This document shows, in pieces, positions 1 to 10,017 of a DNA stretch of 64,000 nucleotides. The notes under the pieces were generated by a model, which searched no databases, was not told where the DNA came from, and was given only the letters and a program-made list of their open reading frames with translations. Location of the stretch: assembly GCF_001436735.1 (NCBI RefSeq), contig NZ_AYZE01000005.1, forward strand, positions 62,001 through 126,000, given 5' to 3'. Source of the stretch: Liquorilactobacillus cacaonum DSM 21116. Lineage in GTDB: Bacteria > Bacillota > Bacilli > Lactobacillales > Lactobacillaceae. The translations under genes and the position numbers were made by a program. Position 1 is the first letter of the stretch; every line of letters starts with the position of its first letter.

Positions 1-563
1 TCTGCTGTCTCAGGTTTATTTCCACCTTGCAAGAATGCATCGACATCCTCTTTCGTGACATGGCCATGGGACCCTGTACCATTCACATTTATGATATCCA
101 CGCCTTTTTCCCTAGCATATACGCGGACTGCTGGCATCGCTAAGACTGGCAACGTTCTGTCTACCTCAGCCATTTTGGTAACATTAATTTCCTTTTTCTC
201 AGTCTCAGATACACTAATTTCTGCCACTGGTGCCGCTGCCTCTACAGCTGGAGAAGCTGGTGTCTGTTCAACAGATGTTTGTGGTGCTGCTGTTTCTGCA
301 CCATTGGTAACATTTCCTGCTCCCTCGACCTCAAACTCAATTAAAACTTGTCCAACTTCAGCAGTTTCTCCTTCATCCACAAGAATATTCTTGACTGTTC
401 CTGCCACTGGGGAAGGAATTTCTTCGACCGACTTATCGTTTTCAATCTCTAATAAATCGTCATCTTCTTTTAGGACATCACCAACTTTTACATACCATTG
501 TGCCACAATTCCTTCAGAAATTCCTTCACCAATATCCGGCAATTTAAATTGATAGGTACTCAT
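1..563 (-). CDS. pdhC: Pyruvate dehydrogenase E2, dihydrolipoamide acetyltransferase (3' end off window)
   Basis: E2 core subunit of the pyruvate dehydrogenase complex, which passes acetyl groups from E1 to CoA in the cytoplasm. About 187 N-terminal codons are present and the catalytic domain lies beyond the left edge. The N-terminus [14 protein letters not shown] opens a lipoyl domain (residues 1-80) with the lipoylated lysine in the motif ENDKS (about K44). An Ala/Pro/Val-rich linker (about 85-125) follows, then the start of an E1/E3-binding domain (motif [12 protein letters not shown]). The ATG at 563 has GGAGGCG just upstream. It is the third gene of a pdhA-pdhB-pdhC operon, 11 bases after pdhB; pdhD is expected further left. 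Confidence 0.95.
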   Translation of the reverse strand, partial: MSTYQFKLPDIGEGISEGIVAQWYVKVGDVLKEDDDLLEIENDKSVEEIPSPVAGTVKNILVDEGETAEVGQVLIEFEVEGAGNVTNGAETAAPQTSVEQTPASPAVEAAAPVAEISVSETEKKEINVTKMAEVDRTLPVLAMPAVRVYAREKGVDIINVNGTGSHGHVTKEDVDAFLQGGNKPETA

Positions 564-574
564 TTGCTCGCCTC

Positions 575-1552
575 CTAATATCCTAAAATTTCTTTTGCTT
601 TTAAAACTATATCATTTTTATTAGGAAGCCAATCACTTTCAGCTTCACTAAATGGGTAAGGTGTATTCGGTGCTGCAACGCGTCCAATTGGTGCTTTTAA
701 ATATAAGATACCTTTCTCAGCAATAACTGCAGCTACTTGTGACCCCACTCCTGCTTGTTTTTGGGCTTCTTGAACAACTACTGCACGACCGGTTTTCTTA
801 ACTGACTCCAAAATAGCTTCTTCATCAATCGGCGACACAGTTCTTAAATCTACTACTTCTGCACTGATATTTTGTTTTGCCAATTCATCACTTGCTTTGA
901 TTGCTTCTTGGACCATTGCACCATAAGCAATAATTGTTAAGTCGCTTCCTTCTTTAGCTACGTTAGCTTTGTCCAATGGAATAGTATATTCTTCATCAGG
1001 TACATCAGCTTTGATTGAACGATATAATTTCATATGCTCTAAAAATACAACTGGGTCATCAGAACGTATTGCTGAAATTAAGAGGCCTTTAGCATCATAT
1101 GGATTACTCGGAATAACCACTCGAAGACCTGGGATTTGTGCCATCAATCCTTCCAAACTATCTGCATGCAATTCAGGAGTGTGTACCCCACCACCAAATG
1201 GCGCTCGAATTGTAATCGGCATCTGGCGTGTTCCACCTAAACGAAAACGAATTCTTGAGATTTGACCAGCAATTTGATCCATTGTTTCAAAAACAAAACC
1301 AAAAAATTGAATTTCAGGAACTGGTCGAAAACCTTCCAAAGCTAGTCCAGTTGAAAGTCCGAGAATTCCAGACTCAGCAAGAGGTGTATCAAAAACACGT
1401 GTTTCTCCATGCTTTTCTTGAAGATCTTCCGTTGCACGAAAAACACCACCATTTTTCCCAACATCTTCACCAAAAACTAGCACCTTTTCATCCCGTGTCA
1501 ATTCTTGATCAAGCGCATCAGTTATTGCTTTAATCATCGTTTTGTTTGCCAT
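575..1552 (-). CDS. pdhB: Pyruvate dehydrogenase E1 component, beta subunit
   Basis: Beta subunit (325 aa) of the thiamine diphosphate-dependent E1 that decarboxylates pyruvate and acetylates the lipoyl arm of E2. The transketolase-like pyrimidine-binding domain is in the N-terminal half, with family motifs FGEDVG near residue 27 and [15 protein letters not shown] near 70. The transketolase C-terminal domain follows ([11 protein letters not shown]). The length is normal for the family. It begins 2 bases from the end of pdhA and is clearly co-transcribed and probably translationally coupled. Nothing unusual is visible. Confidence 0.96.
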   Translation of the reverse strand: MANKTMIKAITDALDQELTRDEKVLVFGEDVGKNGGVFRATEDLQEKHGETRVFDTPLAESGILGLSTGLALEGFRPVPEIQFFGFVFETMDQIAGQISRIRFRLGGTRQMPITIRAPFGGGVHTPELHADSLEGLMAQIPGLRVVIPSNPYDAKGLLISAIRSDDPVVFLEHMKLYRSIKADVPDEEYTIPLDKANVAKEGSDLTIIAYGAMVQEAIKASDELAKQNISAEVVDLRTVSPIDEEAILESVKKTGRAVVVQEAQKQAGVGSQVAAVIAEKGILYLKAPIGRVAAPNTPYPFSEAESDWLPNKNDIVLKAKEILGY

Positions 1553-1554
1553 AT

Positions 1555-2670
<1,116 letters not shown>

Positions 2671-2766
2671 TCAATCTACTTTAGAACCTAACAACAAATA
2701 TTGTCCACAACGTAACTCACAATATACCACAGCTCCCCCTTCACTGAAAAGCCTATCACATCTTAT

Positions 2767-2780
2767 ATAAAACGCTTTCA
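2767..2780 (-). promoter_or_regulatory. cre-like catabolite responsive element upstream of pdhA
   Basis: Read on the minus strand, TGAAAGCGTTTTAT matches the CcpA consensus TGNAANCGNWNNCW at nearly every fixed position. It lies about 110 bases before pdhA in an AT-rich 360-bp intergenic region (2656-3015). That region otherwise shows only AT-rich promoter-like sequence. CcpA control of pdh is an inference. Confidence 0.5.
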
Positions 2781-3015
2781 TTTATATTTTAACGCCATTT
2801 TAATAAAAATTAAACATTGTGACTATGTTAACTTATGATTACATTACAAAATCATTTGTACAACTATTTAGCATTTTCATTTTTCATCAAAATATCATTA
2901 TTTTTTGAATTGTTGTGATTCTAATCACATTTTGCTTAAAATAAAAATTATTTCTCTCTGTTGTTTATCATTAACTTGCATTATTATTAATTTAACTACT
3001 CTAGGAGGTCTTTTT

Positions 3016-3249
3016 ATGCTTTGGTTTTGGAAAAATGCAATACCGCTAGTCAGCGTAACAAGCCTGTTTTTCATTCCAATATTACTATTAAATCTTTGGG
3101 GGCTATCAAGCGGTAACCATTTCATTTATGGCAGCTTAATAATCATTGACTTTATTTACTTAAACCTCGAATCAATTTTCATTGCAATTTTAGTAAGAAA
3201 AAAGCGCCTGGGGAAAAAACCATGCACCGATAGTAAAAAAGACGATTAA
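3016..3249 (+). CDS. Small two-span membrane protein, unknown function
   Basis: A 77-aa protein starting MLWFWKNAIPLVS. I chose the ATG at 3016 because TAGGAGGT sits 8-9 bases upstream. An upstream in-frame ATG at 2905 lacks a ribosome binding site and would add 37 residues. Two hydrophobic segments (about residues 8-30 and 36-58) are followed by a Lys/Arg-rich C-terminal tail (VRKKRLGKK), so the tail probably faces the cytoplasm. It stands alone on the plus strand between the divergent pdh operon and the convergent ABC gene. I do not recognise a family. Confidence 0.6.
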   Translation: MLWFWKNAIPLVSVTSLFFIPILLLNLWGLSSGNHFIYGSLIIIDFIYLNLESIFIAILVRKKRLGKKPCTDSKKDD

Positions 3250-3270
3250 TCCATTTTAATAAATCTTGAG

Positions 3271-3310
3271 ATTTACTTAAGAAAAAATCCAAACCTTTCT
3301 TGAAGTAAAT
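3271..3310. terminator. Hairpin between convergent genes
   Basis: ATTTACTT at 3271-3278 pairs with AAGTAAAT at 3303-3310, between the ends of the convergent small membrane protein and the ABC gene. There is no strong T-run on either strand, so terminator function is only probable from position. Confidence 0.3.
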
Positions 3311-3333
3311 TAAAAAGTTGTCGGCACGACTTA

Positions 3334-4932
3334 CTAAATCAACTTCATTGTTCCACCATCTAATTGGTAATGTAGCACTTGATTATCTTGTAATTCCTGT
3401 TGATCATATTGATGAGCAACCTCAATTACTGTACAAGGCAAGCTCCAAATAATTTTTCTAATCTGATGAGTCAAGTTTTCATCTAAACTAGAGGTTGCTT
3501 CATCAAGTAGGATAATCTTCTTATTGAAGAGTAATGCTCGGGCAATCTCAATCCGTTGACGTTGACCACCGGAAATCGAATTACCATTCTCACCATAAGT
3601 TTGATCTAACAAATCAGGACCTAGTTCGGCAACCAAGCCAACTCTTTGCAGAATCGCTAAACATTCTTCGTCAGTAAAGGTCTTACCTAAGGTTAGATTA
3701 AAGCGAATCGTGTCATCGAAAAGATAAGGTTCTTGGCGAATATAAGCCAGTGCATTAGAGCCATCAGAACTAACTAGTTTTTTAGCAATCTCAATGTCAC
3801 CGACAGTTGGTGTTAGAAAACCTTGAATCAAATTCAATAAAGTCGTTTTTCCCTTGCCTGAAGAGCCACTAATTAAAAGCTTCGATCCAAACGGTATTTT
3901 TAATGTTACATCTTTAAGAATTTGTTTGTTAGGTCCATAAGAAAAGCTGACATTAACTAGATCTAATTCTGGTTCTGCATTAGGGTCAAGTGGCGCTTCA
4001 TCTTTAAATTGAATCACTTGTTCACGCAAATCCTTACGAATATTCTCGGTAGTTTTCATTTGATTTAAATATTGAGAAGAACTACGTAATGGACCAACAA
4101 CTCGATCACTAGCAAGAAAAATGCCAATAACAACTGCTGCCGAAATATAACCATTAGCAACGAAGAACAACCCTGCACCCAGTGGTAGTAAGAAGCTAAT
4201 CATTGATAACATTATCGTTAAGAACATTGCTTCGACTTGACTGTTATTCATTTTCTCATAAGCGATTTCTTCTGTATTTAAGTAACTAATCGTATCATCA
4301 TACATTTCTTTTTGGGCCCGGTAGGTTCGAATCGAATTAATTCCTCTAAATAAATCCGTTACCTTGCTTAAGAAACGGCCACTATCATTTTGCCAAATTT
4401 GTGCTGTGGCGGTTAGCTTAGCTCCGAATACTTTAGGTGTGATCATTGGTAACATTGAAAATAGAATAAACAGAAGTCCAATTGGTACATTCAGTATTAG
4501 GATATAAACTGCTGAAACAACACTAGTCAAAAGCGAGCCAATCAACTCAAAAATCAGTGTAAAATAATCTGTTTCAACTAACTTAAAGTCATTAAATATT
4601 TTAGAAACTTTACTACTAGCATCATCTTTCACATTGGATATCTGCACTTGTTCATATATGTAATCACGTTTTAAGTGAATATTCATAATTTTAAGAGCAC
4701 GATTTTTGAGATATTCTTTTAAGACCATCGCTAAATAAACTAAAAACATTCCCAAAATGCTTAAACTAATGTAAATAAAAACCTCTTTATTAGTTGAATG
4801 CTGATTAAATTTCGTCACATTAGAAATAATCATTGATAAAGCTACACCATCAAACGAGGCTACCACCATTGCCACAATAATCATGCCAATTAAGGTTTTA
4901 GGTAACCATTTTAAGTTGTCTTTTAATTTCAT
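3334..4932 (-). CDS. ABC transporter, fused permease and ATP-binding protein
   Basis: A half-size ABC exporter (532 aa). About 300 residues hold six predicted transmembrane segments and are followed by a nucleotide-binding domain. Walker A is GSSGKGKTTLL, the signature ISGGQRQRIEIARAL, Walker B KIILLDEATSSLDE and the H-loop VAHQ. All catalytic residues are present, so a homodimer is possible. Its ATG overlaps the stop of the upstream small ORF (ATGA), which implies translational coupling. The substrate is unknown; the domain order resembles peptide or multidrug exporters. No partner half-transporter is next to it, and the upstream gene looks truncated, so this may be the surviving end of a longer operon. 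Confidence 0.85.
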   Translation of the reverse strand: MKLKDNLKWLPKTLIGMIIVAMVVASFDGVALSMIISNVTKFNQHSTNKEVFIYISLSILGMFLVYLAMVLKEYLKNRALKIMNIHLKRDYIYEQVQISNVKDDASSKVSKIFNDFKLVETDYFTLIFELIGSLLTSVVSAVYILILNVPIGLLFILFSMLPMITPKVFGAKLTATAQIWQNDSGRFLSKVTDLFRGINSIRTYRAQKEMYDDTISYLNTEEIAYEKMNNSQVEAMFLTIMLSMISFLLPLGAGLFFVANGYISAAVVIGIFLASDRVVGPLRSSSQYLNQMKTTENIRKDLREQVIQFKDEAPLDPNAEPELDLVNVSFSYGPNKQILKDVTLKIPFGSKLLISGSSGKGKTTLLNLIQGFLTPTVGDIEIAKKLVSSDGSNALAYIRQEPYLFDDTIRFNLTLGKTFTDEECLAILQRVGLVAELGPDLLDQTYGENGNSISGGQRQRIEIARALLFNKKIILLDEATSSLDENLTHQIRKIIWSLPCTVIEVAHQYDQQELQDNQVLHYQLDGGTMKLI

Positions 4933-5135
4933 TGTGTATCGTCCCCTTCATTCATGAACACATTTTGAATGTCCGCTTTAATTTTCGTGCGATTCGGATG
5001 AACAACCGGTTCAGAAACTTCATTGTTATAGAGCGTTAATTTCTCATCAATCGTGTACAAGAAGTAGTAACCATTCATTTGTAATCGTTGCACATTTTGT
5101 TGAAACAGCTCATAACGCCACATTTTGGATATCAT
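4929..5135 (-). CDS. Short ORF coupled to the ABC gene, possible gene remnant
   Basis: A 68-aa frame starting MISKMWRYELFQQ that ends in the ATGA overlap with the ABC transporter start. The same frame stays open for about 32 codons upstream of the first ATG, back to a TAA, without another ATG, GTG or TTG. No good ribosome binding site precedes 5135. This pattern suits the C-terminal remnant of a longer gene whose 5' part has been lost, but a short functional protein cannot be excluded. I do not recognise a family. Confidence 0.4.
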   Translation of the reverse strand: MISKMWRYELFQQNVQRLQMNGYYFLYTIDEKLTLYNNEVSEPVVHPNRTKIKADIQNVFMNEGDDTQ

Positions 5136-6076
5136 TCCGGGATAAAAAAGAACAATCTTTCTGATATCTCTTATTCGATAAAATGTATGACCCAGTACAG
5201 TCTCTCCAAATTTTATAAAGTATATGTATTAAAGCTTTAAATTGAATTGTAAAATTTATTACACAATCTTGGCCTTCTCTGCTAAAAAATCGATTCTAAA
5301 AAACATTCTATAATTAAAGTTAATCATAAAGATTTCAATGAATGAAAACCTCTAAACAATAATTATAACAAAATATTAACGTAATAATAATGCTTTACAC
5401 ATATAAATGCAATATAAAATTAACAATATTATTTAAAAGCGCAGGAATAACCAAAAAACTAGTTAAATACTTGACTATCAAAGATTTTAAATCTTACTTT
5501 TGAGATGGTGTAAGTCAATATTTGACACATCTTATTCTAGACACTAATCCCTTCAGCGTTGAACCAGTTAATATAATTTTAAACTCTGAGAATTAAGCTC
5601 CTAAAACTTAAGAATTATTTTTGAAAAAAATTATATTGCCTCTGCTGATAGATACTTAGTTGATGTATACAAAAATGATAAAGAAAAGTCCGAACTAAAT
5701 AGTAAAATTGTGTCAAAAACTATTTTAGGCATAATAAATACCCCCAAAGTTATGTTCCAACTTTAGGGGTACACCTCACTTAGCTCTGGTCAACTGACGG
5801 TTATTTTTGTGATAGTCAATGTATATTCAAGGGAATCTATTCGCGTATAACAAAATAGTTTAAACTCTAATAGCATTTTATTTTTATTATAGATACTTAA
5901 AAATAGTTATCTGTATTTATCACATTCAAGTACGCCAAGCAGTCCCTTATTTTAGGCGTATCAACTTGAGCAATACTAACCACGATAATTTGATTGGCAT
6001 AAACAAATAGTTTCCCGATTATGACGGTTTGTAATTGCCGTCCAAAGTTTTTTGCAAAAGGCGTGTCCTTTATAAT
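5136..6076. other. AT-rich gene-poor region with coding-like remnants and an inverted repeat
   Basis: No intact gene is visible in about 940 bases. Three items stand out. First, on the plus strand an open frame of about 45 codons without a start ends near 5763 and reads like the tail of a protein. Second, an imperfect inverted repeat lies at 5739-5771: 13-base arms around ACCCC and AAAGTT, one mismatch, 7-base loop. Third, a minus-strand frame directly continues the mnmG reading frame past its stop to 5899. Together they suggest a decayed locus, possibly shaped by an insertion, but no transposase is recognisable. Confidence 0.45.
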
Positions 6077-7981
6077 CTAAACCTTTGCTATCTTGCCCTG
6101 TTCAATATAAATCGCCAAAATCGAAATATCTGCTGGGTTAACCCCACTGATTCGACTAGCTTGTGCCAATGTTTCGGGACGAATTTTTTCAAACTTTTGG
6201 CGAGCTTCTGTGGCAATTCCCTCAATCGCACTATAATCAATTCGATCTGGAATTTTTTTGGCTTCCATCTTTTTGAGCTTCTCAACTTTTTGATTGGCCT
6301 TTTTGATGTAACCCTCGTATTTAATTTGAATCTCAACTTGTTCAATTACCCGATTATCAATTTTCTCTGTCGGCTCTGGGATAAACTCAGCTAATTCAGC
6401 ATAGGTCACTTCTGGGCGTCGCAAGAAATCACTTGCCAATACGCCATCTTTCAATGGTGCTGCACCTTTTTCCGCAAGAAATGCATTGACTTGCTCATTT
6501 GGCTTAATTCGATAGCCCTCAAGTCGTGCTTTTTCAGCTTCAATTGCCGCCCTTTTAGCTTCAAATTGAGCATAACGTTCGTCAGAAATCAAGCCAATCT
6601 CATGACCTAATTCAGTCAAACGCATGTCCGCATTATCATGACGCAAAATCAAACGGTACTCTGCACGCGATGTTAATAAGCGATACGGCTCGTTTGTTCC
6701 CTTAGTTACTAGATCATCAACCATCACACCAATATAGGCATCACTACGCTTGAGCACAACTTCTTCTTTGTCAAGAGCGTGTAACCCTGCGTTAATTCCA
6801 GCTAACATTCCTTGACCAGCAGCCTCTTCATAACCTGAAGTCCCATTTGTTTGACCTGCAGTATATAATCCACTAATTAACTTGGTCTCCAATGTAGGTC
6901 TTAATTGATAAGGTGAAACAATATCATATTCAATCGCATAACCAGGTCTCATCATTTCAGCATGTTCAAGGCCCTTGATAGAATGCACCATTTGCTGTTG
7001 GATTTCTTCTGGCATTGACGTGGACAAACCTTGAACATAAAATTCATCGGTATTACGACCCTCTGGTTCAATAAATAATTGATGCCGTGGTTTATCAGCA
7101 AATCTCACAATCTTATCTTCAATTGATGGACAATACCTTGGCCCAACCCCTTCAATCACACCTGAAAACATTGGTGCACGATCAAGATTTGCTCGAATTA
7201 ACTCATGTGTTTTCTCATTGGTATACGTCAACCAACAAGATAACTGATCCTTTACATCCAAGTAATCCTCATCTGAAGTCTCAAAACTAAAATGATTTGG
7301 TTCCTTATCACCTGGCTGTTCCTCGGTTACATCATATTCAATTGTATTTCCATCAACTCGTGGAGGAGTCCCTGTCTTGAAGCGTTTTAATTCAAATCCT
7401 AGTTTTTCCAAATTACCCGATAACTTCATTGAAGGCTGTGTGTTATTAGGACCAGAAGAGTACATTAACTCACCTATAATAATTTTTCCACGAGCAGCCG
7501 TTCCAGTTGTCAAAACGACACTTTTTGCTCCATATCGTGCACCTGTATTAGTAATTACACCTTTAACAACACCATCTTCAACAATCAAGTTATCAACTAT
7601 TCCTTGGCGTAAAGTTAAATTGGGTTCTTTTTCAATAGTATGTTTCATTTCGATTGAATATGCTCGTTTATCTGCCTGTGCTCTCAATGCTCTCACAGCC
7701 GGACCCTTCCCCGTATTCAACATTCTCATCTGCACATATGTCTTATCAATATTACGACCCATTTCACCACCAAGTGCATCTAATTCCCGCACAACTATTC
7801 CTTTAGCAGGACCACCTATGGAAGGGTTACATGGCATAAACGCCACCATCTCAAGGTTTATTGTTACTAAGAGTGTTTCATTCCCCATCCGAGCTGCGGC
7901 TAAGGCAGCCTCACAACCTGCATGACCTGCTCCAACTACAATTACATCGTAGTCTTTACTTGCATATTGTTTCACATCCAT
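6077..7981 (-). CDS. mnmG: tRNA uridine-5-carboxymethylaminomethyl modification enzyme MnmG (GidA)
   Basis: FAD- and NADH-dependent subunit of the MnmE-MnmG complex, which makes the cmnm5 modification at wobble U34 of certain tRNAs. The Rossmann FAD motif GAGHAG is at residues 17-22 and the family motif [11 protein letters not shown] follows. I start at the ATG at 7981 (634 aa, the usual size), with AGGAG 12 bases upstream. A longer frame from a TTG at 8017 is possible but adds an atypical N-terminus. It follows mnmE by about 40 bases as a two-gene operon. The frame remains open for 59 codons beyond its TAG stop. Confidence 0.95.
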   Translation of the reverse strand: MDVKQYASKDYDVIVVGAGHAGCEAALAAARMGNETLLVTINLEMVAFMPCNPSIGGPAKGIVVRELDALGGEMGRNIDKTYVQMRMLNTGKGPAVRALRAQADKRAYSIEMKHTIEKEPNLTLRQGIVDNLIVEDGVVKGVITNTGARYGAKSVVLTTGTAARGKIIIGELMYSSGPNNTQPSMKLSGNLEKLGFELKRFKTGTPPRVDGNTIEYDVTEEQPGDKEPNHFSFETSDEDYLDVKDQLSCWLTYTNEKTHELIRANLDRAPMFSGVIEGVGPRYCPSIEDKIVRFADKPRHQLFIEPEGRNTDEFYVQGLSTSMPEEIQQQMVHSIKGLEHAEMMRPGYAIEYDIVSPYQLRPTLETKLISGLYTAGQTNGTSGYEEAAGQGMLAGINAGLHALDKEEVVLKRSDAYIGVMVDDLVTKGTNEPYRLLTSRAEYRLILRHDNADMRLTELGHEIGLISDERYAQFEAKRAAIEAEKARLEGYRIKPNEQVNAFLAEKGAAPLKDGVLASDFLRRPEVTYAELAEFIPEPTEKIDNRVIEQVEIQIKYEGYIKKANQKVEKLKKMEAKKIPDRIDYSAIEGIATEARQKFEKIRPETLAQASRISGVNPADISILAIYIEQGKIAKV

Positions 7982-8020
7982 TTTACTTTTATTCTCCTGA
8001 CTTTCCAAAATTTTCAATTA

Positions 8021-9415
8021 TTATTTTCCTAAACAGAATTGACTAAATAATTGTGTTAATAGCTCATCTTGATAACTATCTCCCGTAATTTCACCTAACA
8101 AATCCCAGCAATTAGTCATATCAATTTGAATTAAGTCCACTGGCATATTAGCTTCGATCCCATTTAAAACGGCATCTAGCGAATCTCTCGCTTGGTTTAA
8201 AAGACCAATATGCCTTGCATTTGTAATCATGATAGTCGTTTGACTATTCTCGATTCCTCCAAAAAACAACTCGGAAATTCTTTCTTCTAATTTATCAATC
8301 CCTGAGTTTTTCAAAACTGAGACACTTATAAAATTATCTTTTCCAATCAAATCAATCAGCTGTTCCATATTAAGATTTGTTGGCAAATCAGCCTTATTTA
8401 ATAAAATTAACCTTTTCTTGTCTTTTGTAAGTTCAATTAATTGTTGATCTTCCTTAGTCAAATCTTCATTTTGATTCAAGACAAGCATTACTAAGTCCGC
8501 TTGTTCTATTGCTTTTTTAGAGCGTTCGACTCCAATTTTTTCAACCTTATCAATAGTTTCACGAATTCCTGCCGTATCAATTAACTTAAGTGGAACACCT
8601 CTAACATTGACATATTCTTCAATAACATCACGAGTTGTTCCAGCAACATCAGTCACAATTGCTTTTTCCTCATGTAGTAAATGATTAAGCAAACTAGACT
8701 TTCCAACATTTGGACGTCCTATAATTGCTGTTGCCAATCCTTCTCGTAAAATTTTACCTTGTTTTGCAGTTTGTAATAGTTGTACGATTCTTTCTTTAAT
8801 CTCAATTGCTTTTTCTTTCAGTAATTTAGTGGTCATTTCCTCCACGTCATCATACTCAGGATAGTCAATATTAACTTCAACTTGTGCTAAAACATCTAAA
8901 ATATCTTGTCTTAAGTTTCTAATTAAATGTGACAAATTCCCGTCCAATTGATTTAACGCAACCTTCATAGAACGGTCAGTTTTTGCTCTAATCAAATCCA
9001 TTACTGCTTCTGCTTGAGAAAGATCAATTCTTCCATGTAAAAAAGCACGTTTAGTAAATTCACCAGGTTCAGCTAATCTTGCCCCATTACTTAACAACAA
9101 TTGTAAAATTTCATTTGTTGCCACAATTCCACCATGACAATTAATTTCAACAACATCTTCACGAGTGAACGTTTTAGGAGCTCTCATTATTGAAACCATA
9201 ACTTCATCAATTTCTTGATTCTTCTCGGGATTAAAAATATGTCCATAGTTTATCGTATGACTTTTAACCACCATCAAGTTTTTACCAGAAAATACATGAT
9301 TTACAATTTGTACTGCCTCTTCACCGCTTAAACGAACAATTGAAATAGCTCCTTCACCAGGTGGGGTTGAAACAGCCGCAATTGTGTCGTATTCCGTAAT
9401 AATATTTGCTACCAA
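8021..9415 (-). CDS. mnmE: tRNA modification GTPase MnmE (TrmE)
   Basis: A 464-aa GTPase partner of MnmG. An N-terminal tetrahydrofolate-binding domain (STPPGEGAI near residue 16) comes first. A helical domain follows, with the inserted G domain: P-loop GRPNVGKSS at about 233-241, DTAGIRET, and NKAD. The protein ends in the catalytic CLGK motif (variant of CxGK, C461). The start is TTG at 9415 with GGAGG 11 bases upstream; no better ATG precedes the conserved [12 protein letters not shown]. In most relatives mnmE follows rnpA/yidC/jag. Here it has its own promoter and a leader terminator. Confidence 0.95.
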   Translation of the reverse strand: MVANIITEYDTIAAVSTPPGEGAISIVRLSGEEAVQIVNHVFSGKNLMVVKSHTINYGHIFNPEKNQEIDEVMVSIMRAPKTFTREDVVEINCHGGIVATNEILQLLLSNGARLAEPGEFTKRAFLHGRIDLSQAEAVMDLIRAKTDRSMKVALNQLDGNLSHLIRNLRQDILDVLAQVEVNIDYPEYDDVEEMTTKLLKEKAIEIKERIVQLLQTAKQGKILREGLATAIIGRPNVGKSSLLNHLLHEEKAIVTDVAGTTRDVIEEYVNVRGVPLKLIDTAGIRETIDKVEKIGVERSKKAIEQADLVMLVLNQNEDLTKEDQQLIELTKDKKRLILLNKADLPTNLNMEQLIDLIGKDNFISVSVLKNSGIDKLEERISELFFGGIENSQTTIMITNARHIGLLNQARDSLDAVLNGIEANMPVDLIQIDMTNCWDLLGEITGDSYQDELLTQLFSQFCLGK

Positions 9416-9441
9416 TTATCCTAATACCTCCTTTAGACAAT

Positions 9442-9487
9442 AAAAAAAGCGCCACTCCACGCCTTGAAAACGTGGATAAAGCACTTT
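9442..9487 (-). terminator. Intrinsic terminator inside the mnmE leader (candidate attenuator)
   Basis: In the minus-strand transcript AAAGTGC pairs with GCGCTTT, and CCACG pairs with CGTGG inside, followed by a run of seven U. It lies between the mnmE promoter (9525-9553) and the mnmE start. No gene upstream reads into it, so it would act on the mnmE transcript itself. Confidence 0.65.
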
Positions 9488-9524
9488 GACTACTTCATCA
9501 ATTAAGATAAGAATGATTGCTTAT

Positions 9525-9553
9525 AATATACTTTTAAAAAGAAAAAAAGTCAA
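9525..9553 (-). promoter_or_regulatory. mnmE promoter
   Basis: On the minus strand TTGACT (9548-9553) and TATATT (9525-9530) are separated by 17 bases. This is close to the sigma-A consensus and correctly oriented for mnmE. The leader would be about 100 bases long and contains the terminator at 9442-9487. Confidence 0.6.
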
Positions 9554-9678
9554 TATGCCAATCTTCTTCTTACCTCCAAGTAAACAGATTATTAAATCTT
9601 ATCAACATACTTTCTATGTTTTATTAAACAATTCTGGCATTAAAAATAAGAAAATTATATTTTTATTAAAAAAGAGGT

Positions 9679-9706
9679 TGCTTTTTTAACATCAATCATT
9701 ATAATA
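9679..9706 (+). promoter_or_regulatory. Promoter of the ilvE leader operon
   Basis: TTGCTT (9679-9684) and a perfect TATAAT (9701-9706) are spaced 16 bases, about 60 bases before the leader peptide start. It would drive leader peptide, ilvE, transporter and hicD. Confidence 0.6.
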
Positions 9707-9765
9707 AGGAATATCAATTATGAGGTCATGTTATAACAATCAATTGTTGAAAGGAGTTGAACAAC

Positions 9766-9867
9766 ATGTTTCGTTCAAATGCTATTTGTAATAATACAGC
9801 CCAGTATCTAGTGAGCCTAGTCATTATTAACACGCGCGATGTGTTGTTTGATGTCTTGGCTAATTAG
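9766..9867 (+). CDS. Leader peptide of the ilvE operon, rich in Leu, Val and Ile codons
   Basis: A 33-codon ORF from an ATG with AAGGAG 9 bases upstream, ending in TAG. The middle reads LVSLVII (residues 15-21) and the end VLFDVL (26-31), so 12 of 33 residues are branched-chain, with two CTA leucine codons. The codons for residues 24-26 lie within the antiterminator arm at 9834-9841. Content, position and the following terminator are those of a ribosome-mediated attenuation peptide, as known for ilv/leu leaders in other bacteria. The identification comes from sequence logic only. Confidence 0.75.
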   Translation: MFRSNAICNNTAQYLVSLVIINTRDVLFDVLAN

Positions 9868-9894
9868 ATTGTTTAGACATTAAATCCATCGCGC
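9834..9894 (+). promoter_or_regulatory. Antiterminator pairing for the ilvE leader
   Basis: GCGCGATG (9834-9841), inside the leader ORF, is exactly complementary to CATCGCGC (9887-9894), the 5' arm of the terminator. In addition TATCTA (9805-9810) is complementary to TAGATA (9895-9900), which extends the same 3' strand. Forming either helix excludes the terminator stem. Confidence 0.6.
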
Positions 9895-9921
9895 TAGATA
9901 AACTAGGCGATGGATTTTTTT
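9882..9921 (+). terminator. Leader terminator (attenuator) of the ilvE operon
   Basis: AAATCCATCGC pairs perfectly with GCGATGGATTT. The stem is extended by CTAG/CTAG around an ATAAA loop, and a run of seven T follows. It starts 14 bases after the leader peptide stop. Confidence 0.8.
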
Positions 9922-9923
9922 AG

Positions 9924-9964
9924 CACCCACCGCCAAAGTGTACCTATGGCAGTGGGTGTTTTCT
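9924..9964 (+). terminator. Second hairpin of the ilvE leader
   Basis: CACCCAC-C-GCCA (9924-9935) pairs with TGGC-A-GTGGGTG (9947-9958), followed by TTTTCTTGTTTCTT. It directly follows the first terminator and may be a second, weaker stop. How it is avoided when the operon is on is not evident. Confidence 0.6.
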
Positions 9965-10017
9965 TGTTTCTTAACTTTCTTTGACTCTCATAATTCAAAT
10001 TTTAAGGAGGAATTAAA

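Noticed and set aside
55-552. Plus-strand ORF antisense to pdhC
   Set aside because: Shadow of the E2 lipoyl and linker coding sequence; no ribosome binding site and no recognisable protein.
2694-2702. Single DnaA-box-like sequence (TTGTCCACA) upstream of pdhA
   Set aside because: Isolated 8/9 match in AT-rich DNA, expected by chance.
5739-5771. Insertion-sequence end
   Set aside because: Both arms are only seven bases apart, with no transposase or target duplication. Recorded as an inverted repeat only.
7982-8017. TTG start giving a 646-aa MnmG
   Set aside because: The ATG at 7981 gives the family length and is preceded by AGGAG; the extra 12 residues are atypical.
9486-9689. 67-codon plus-strand ORF between mnmE and the ilvE leader
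   Set aside because: TTG start without a ribosome binding site, low-complexity Lys/Ile/Leu content, and it runs antisense through the mnmE promoter.
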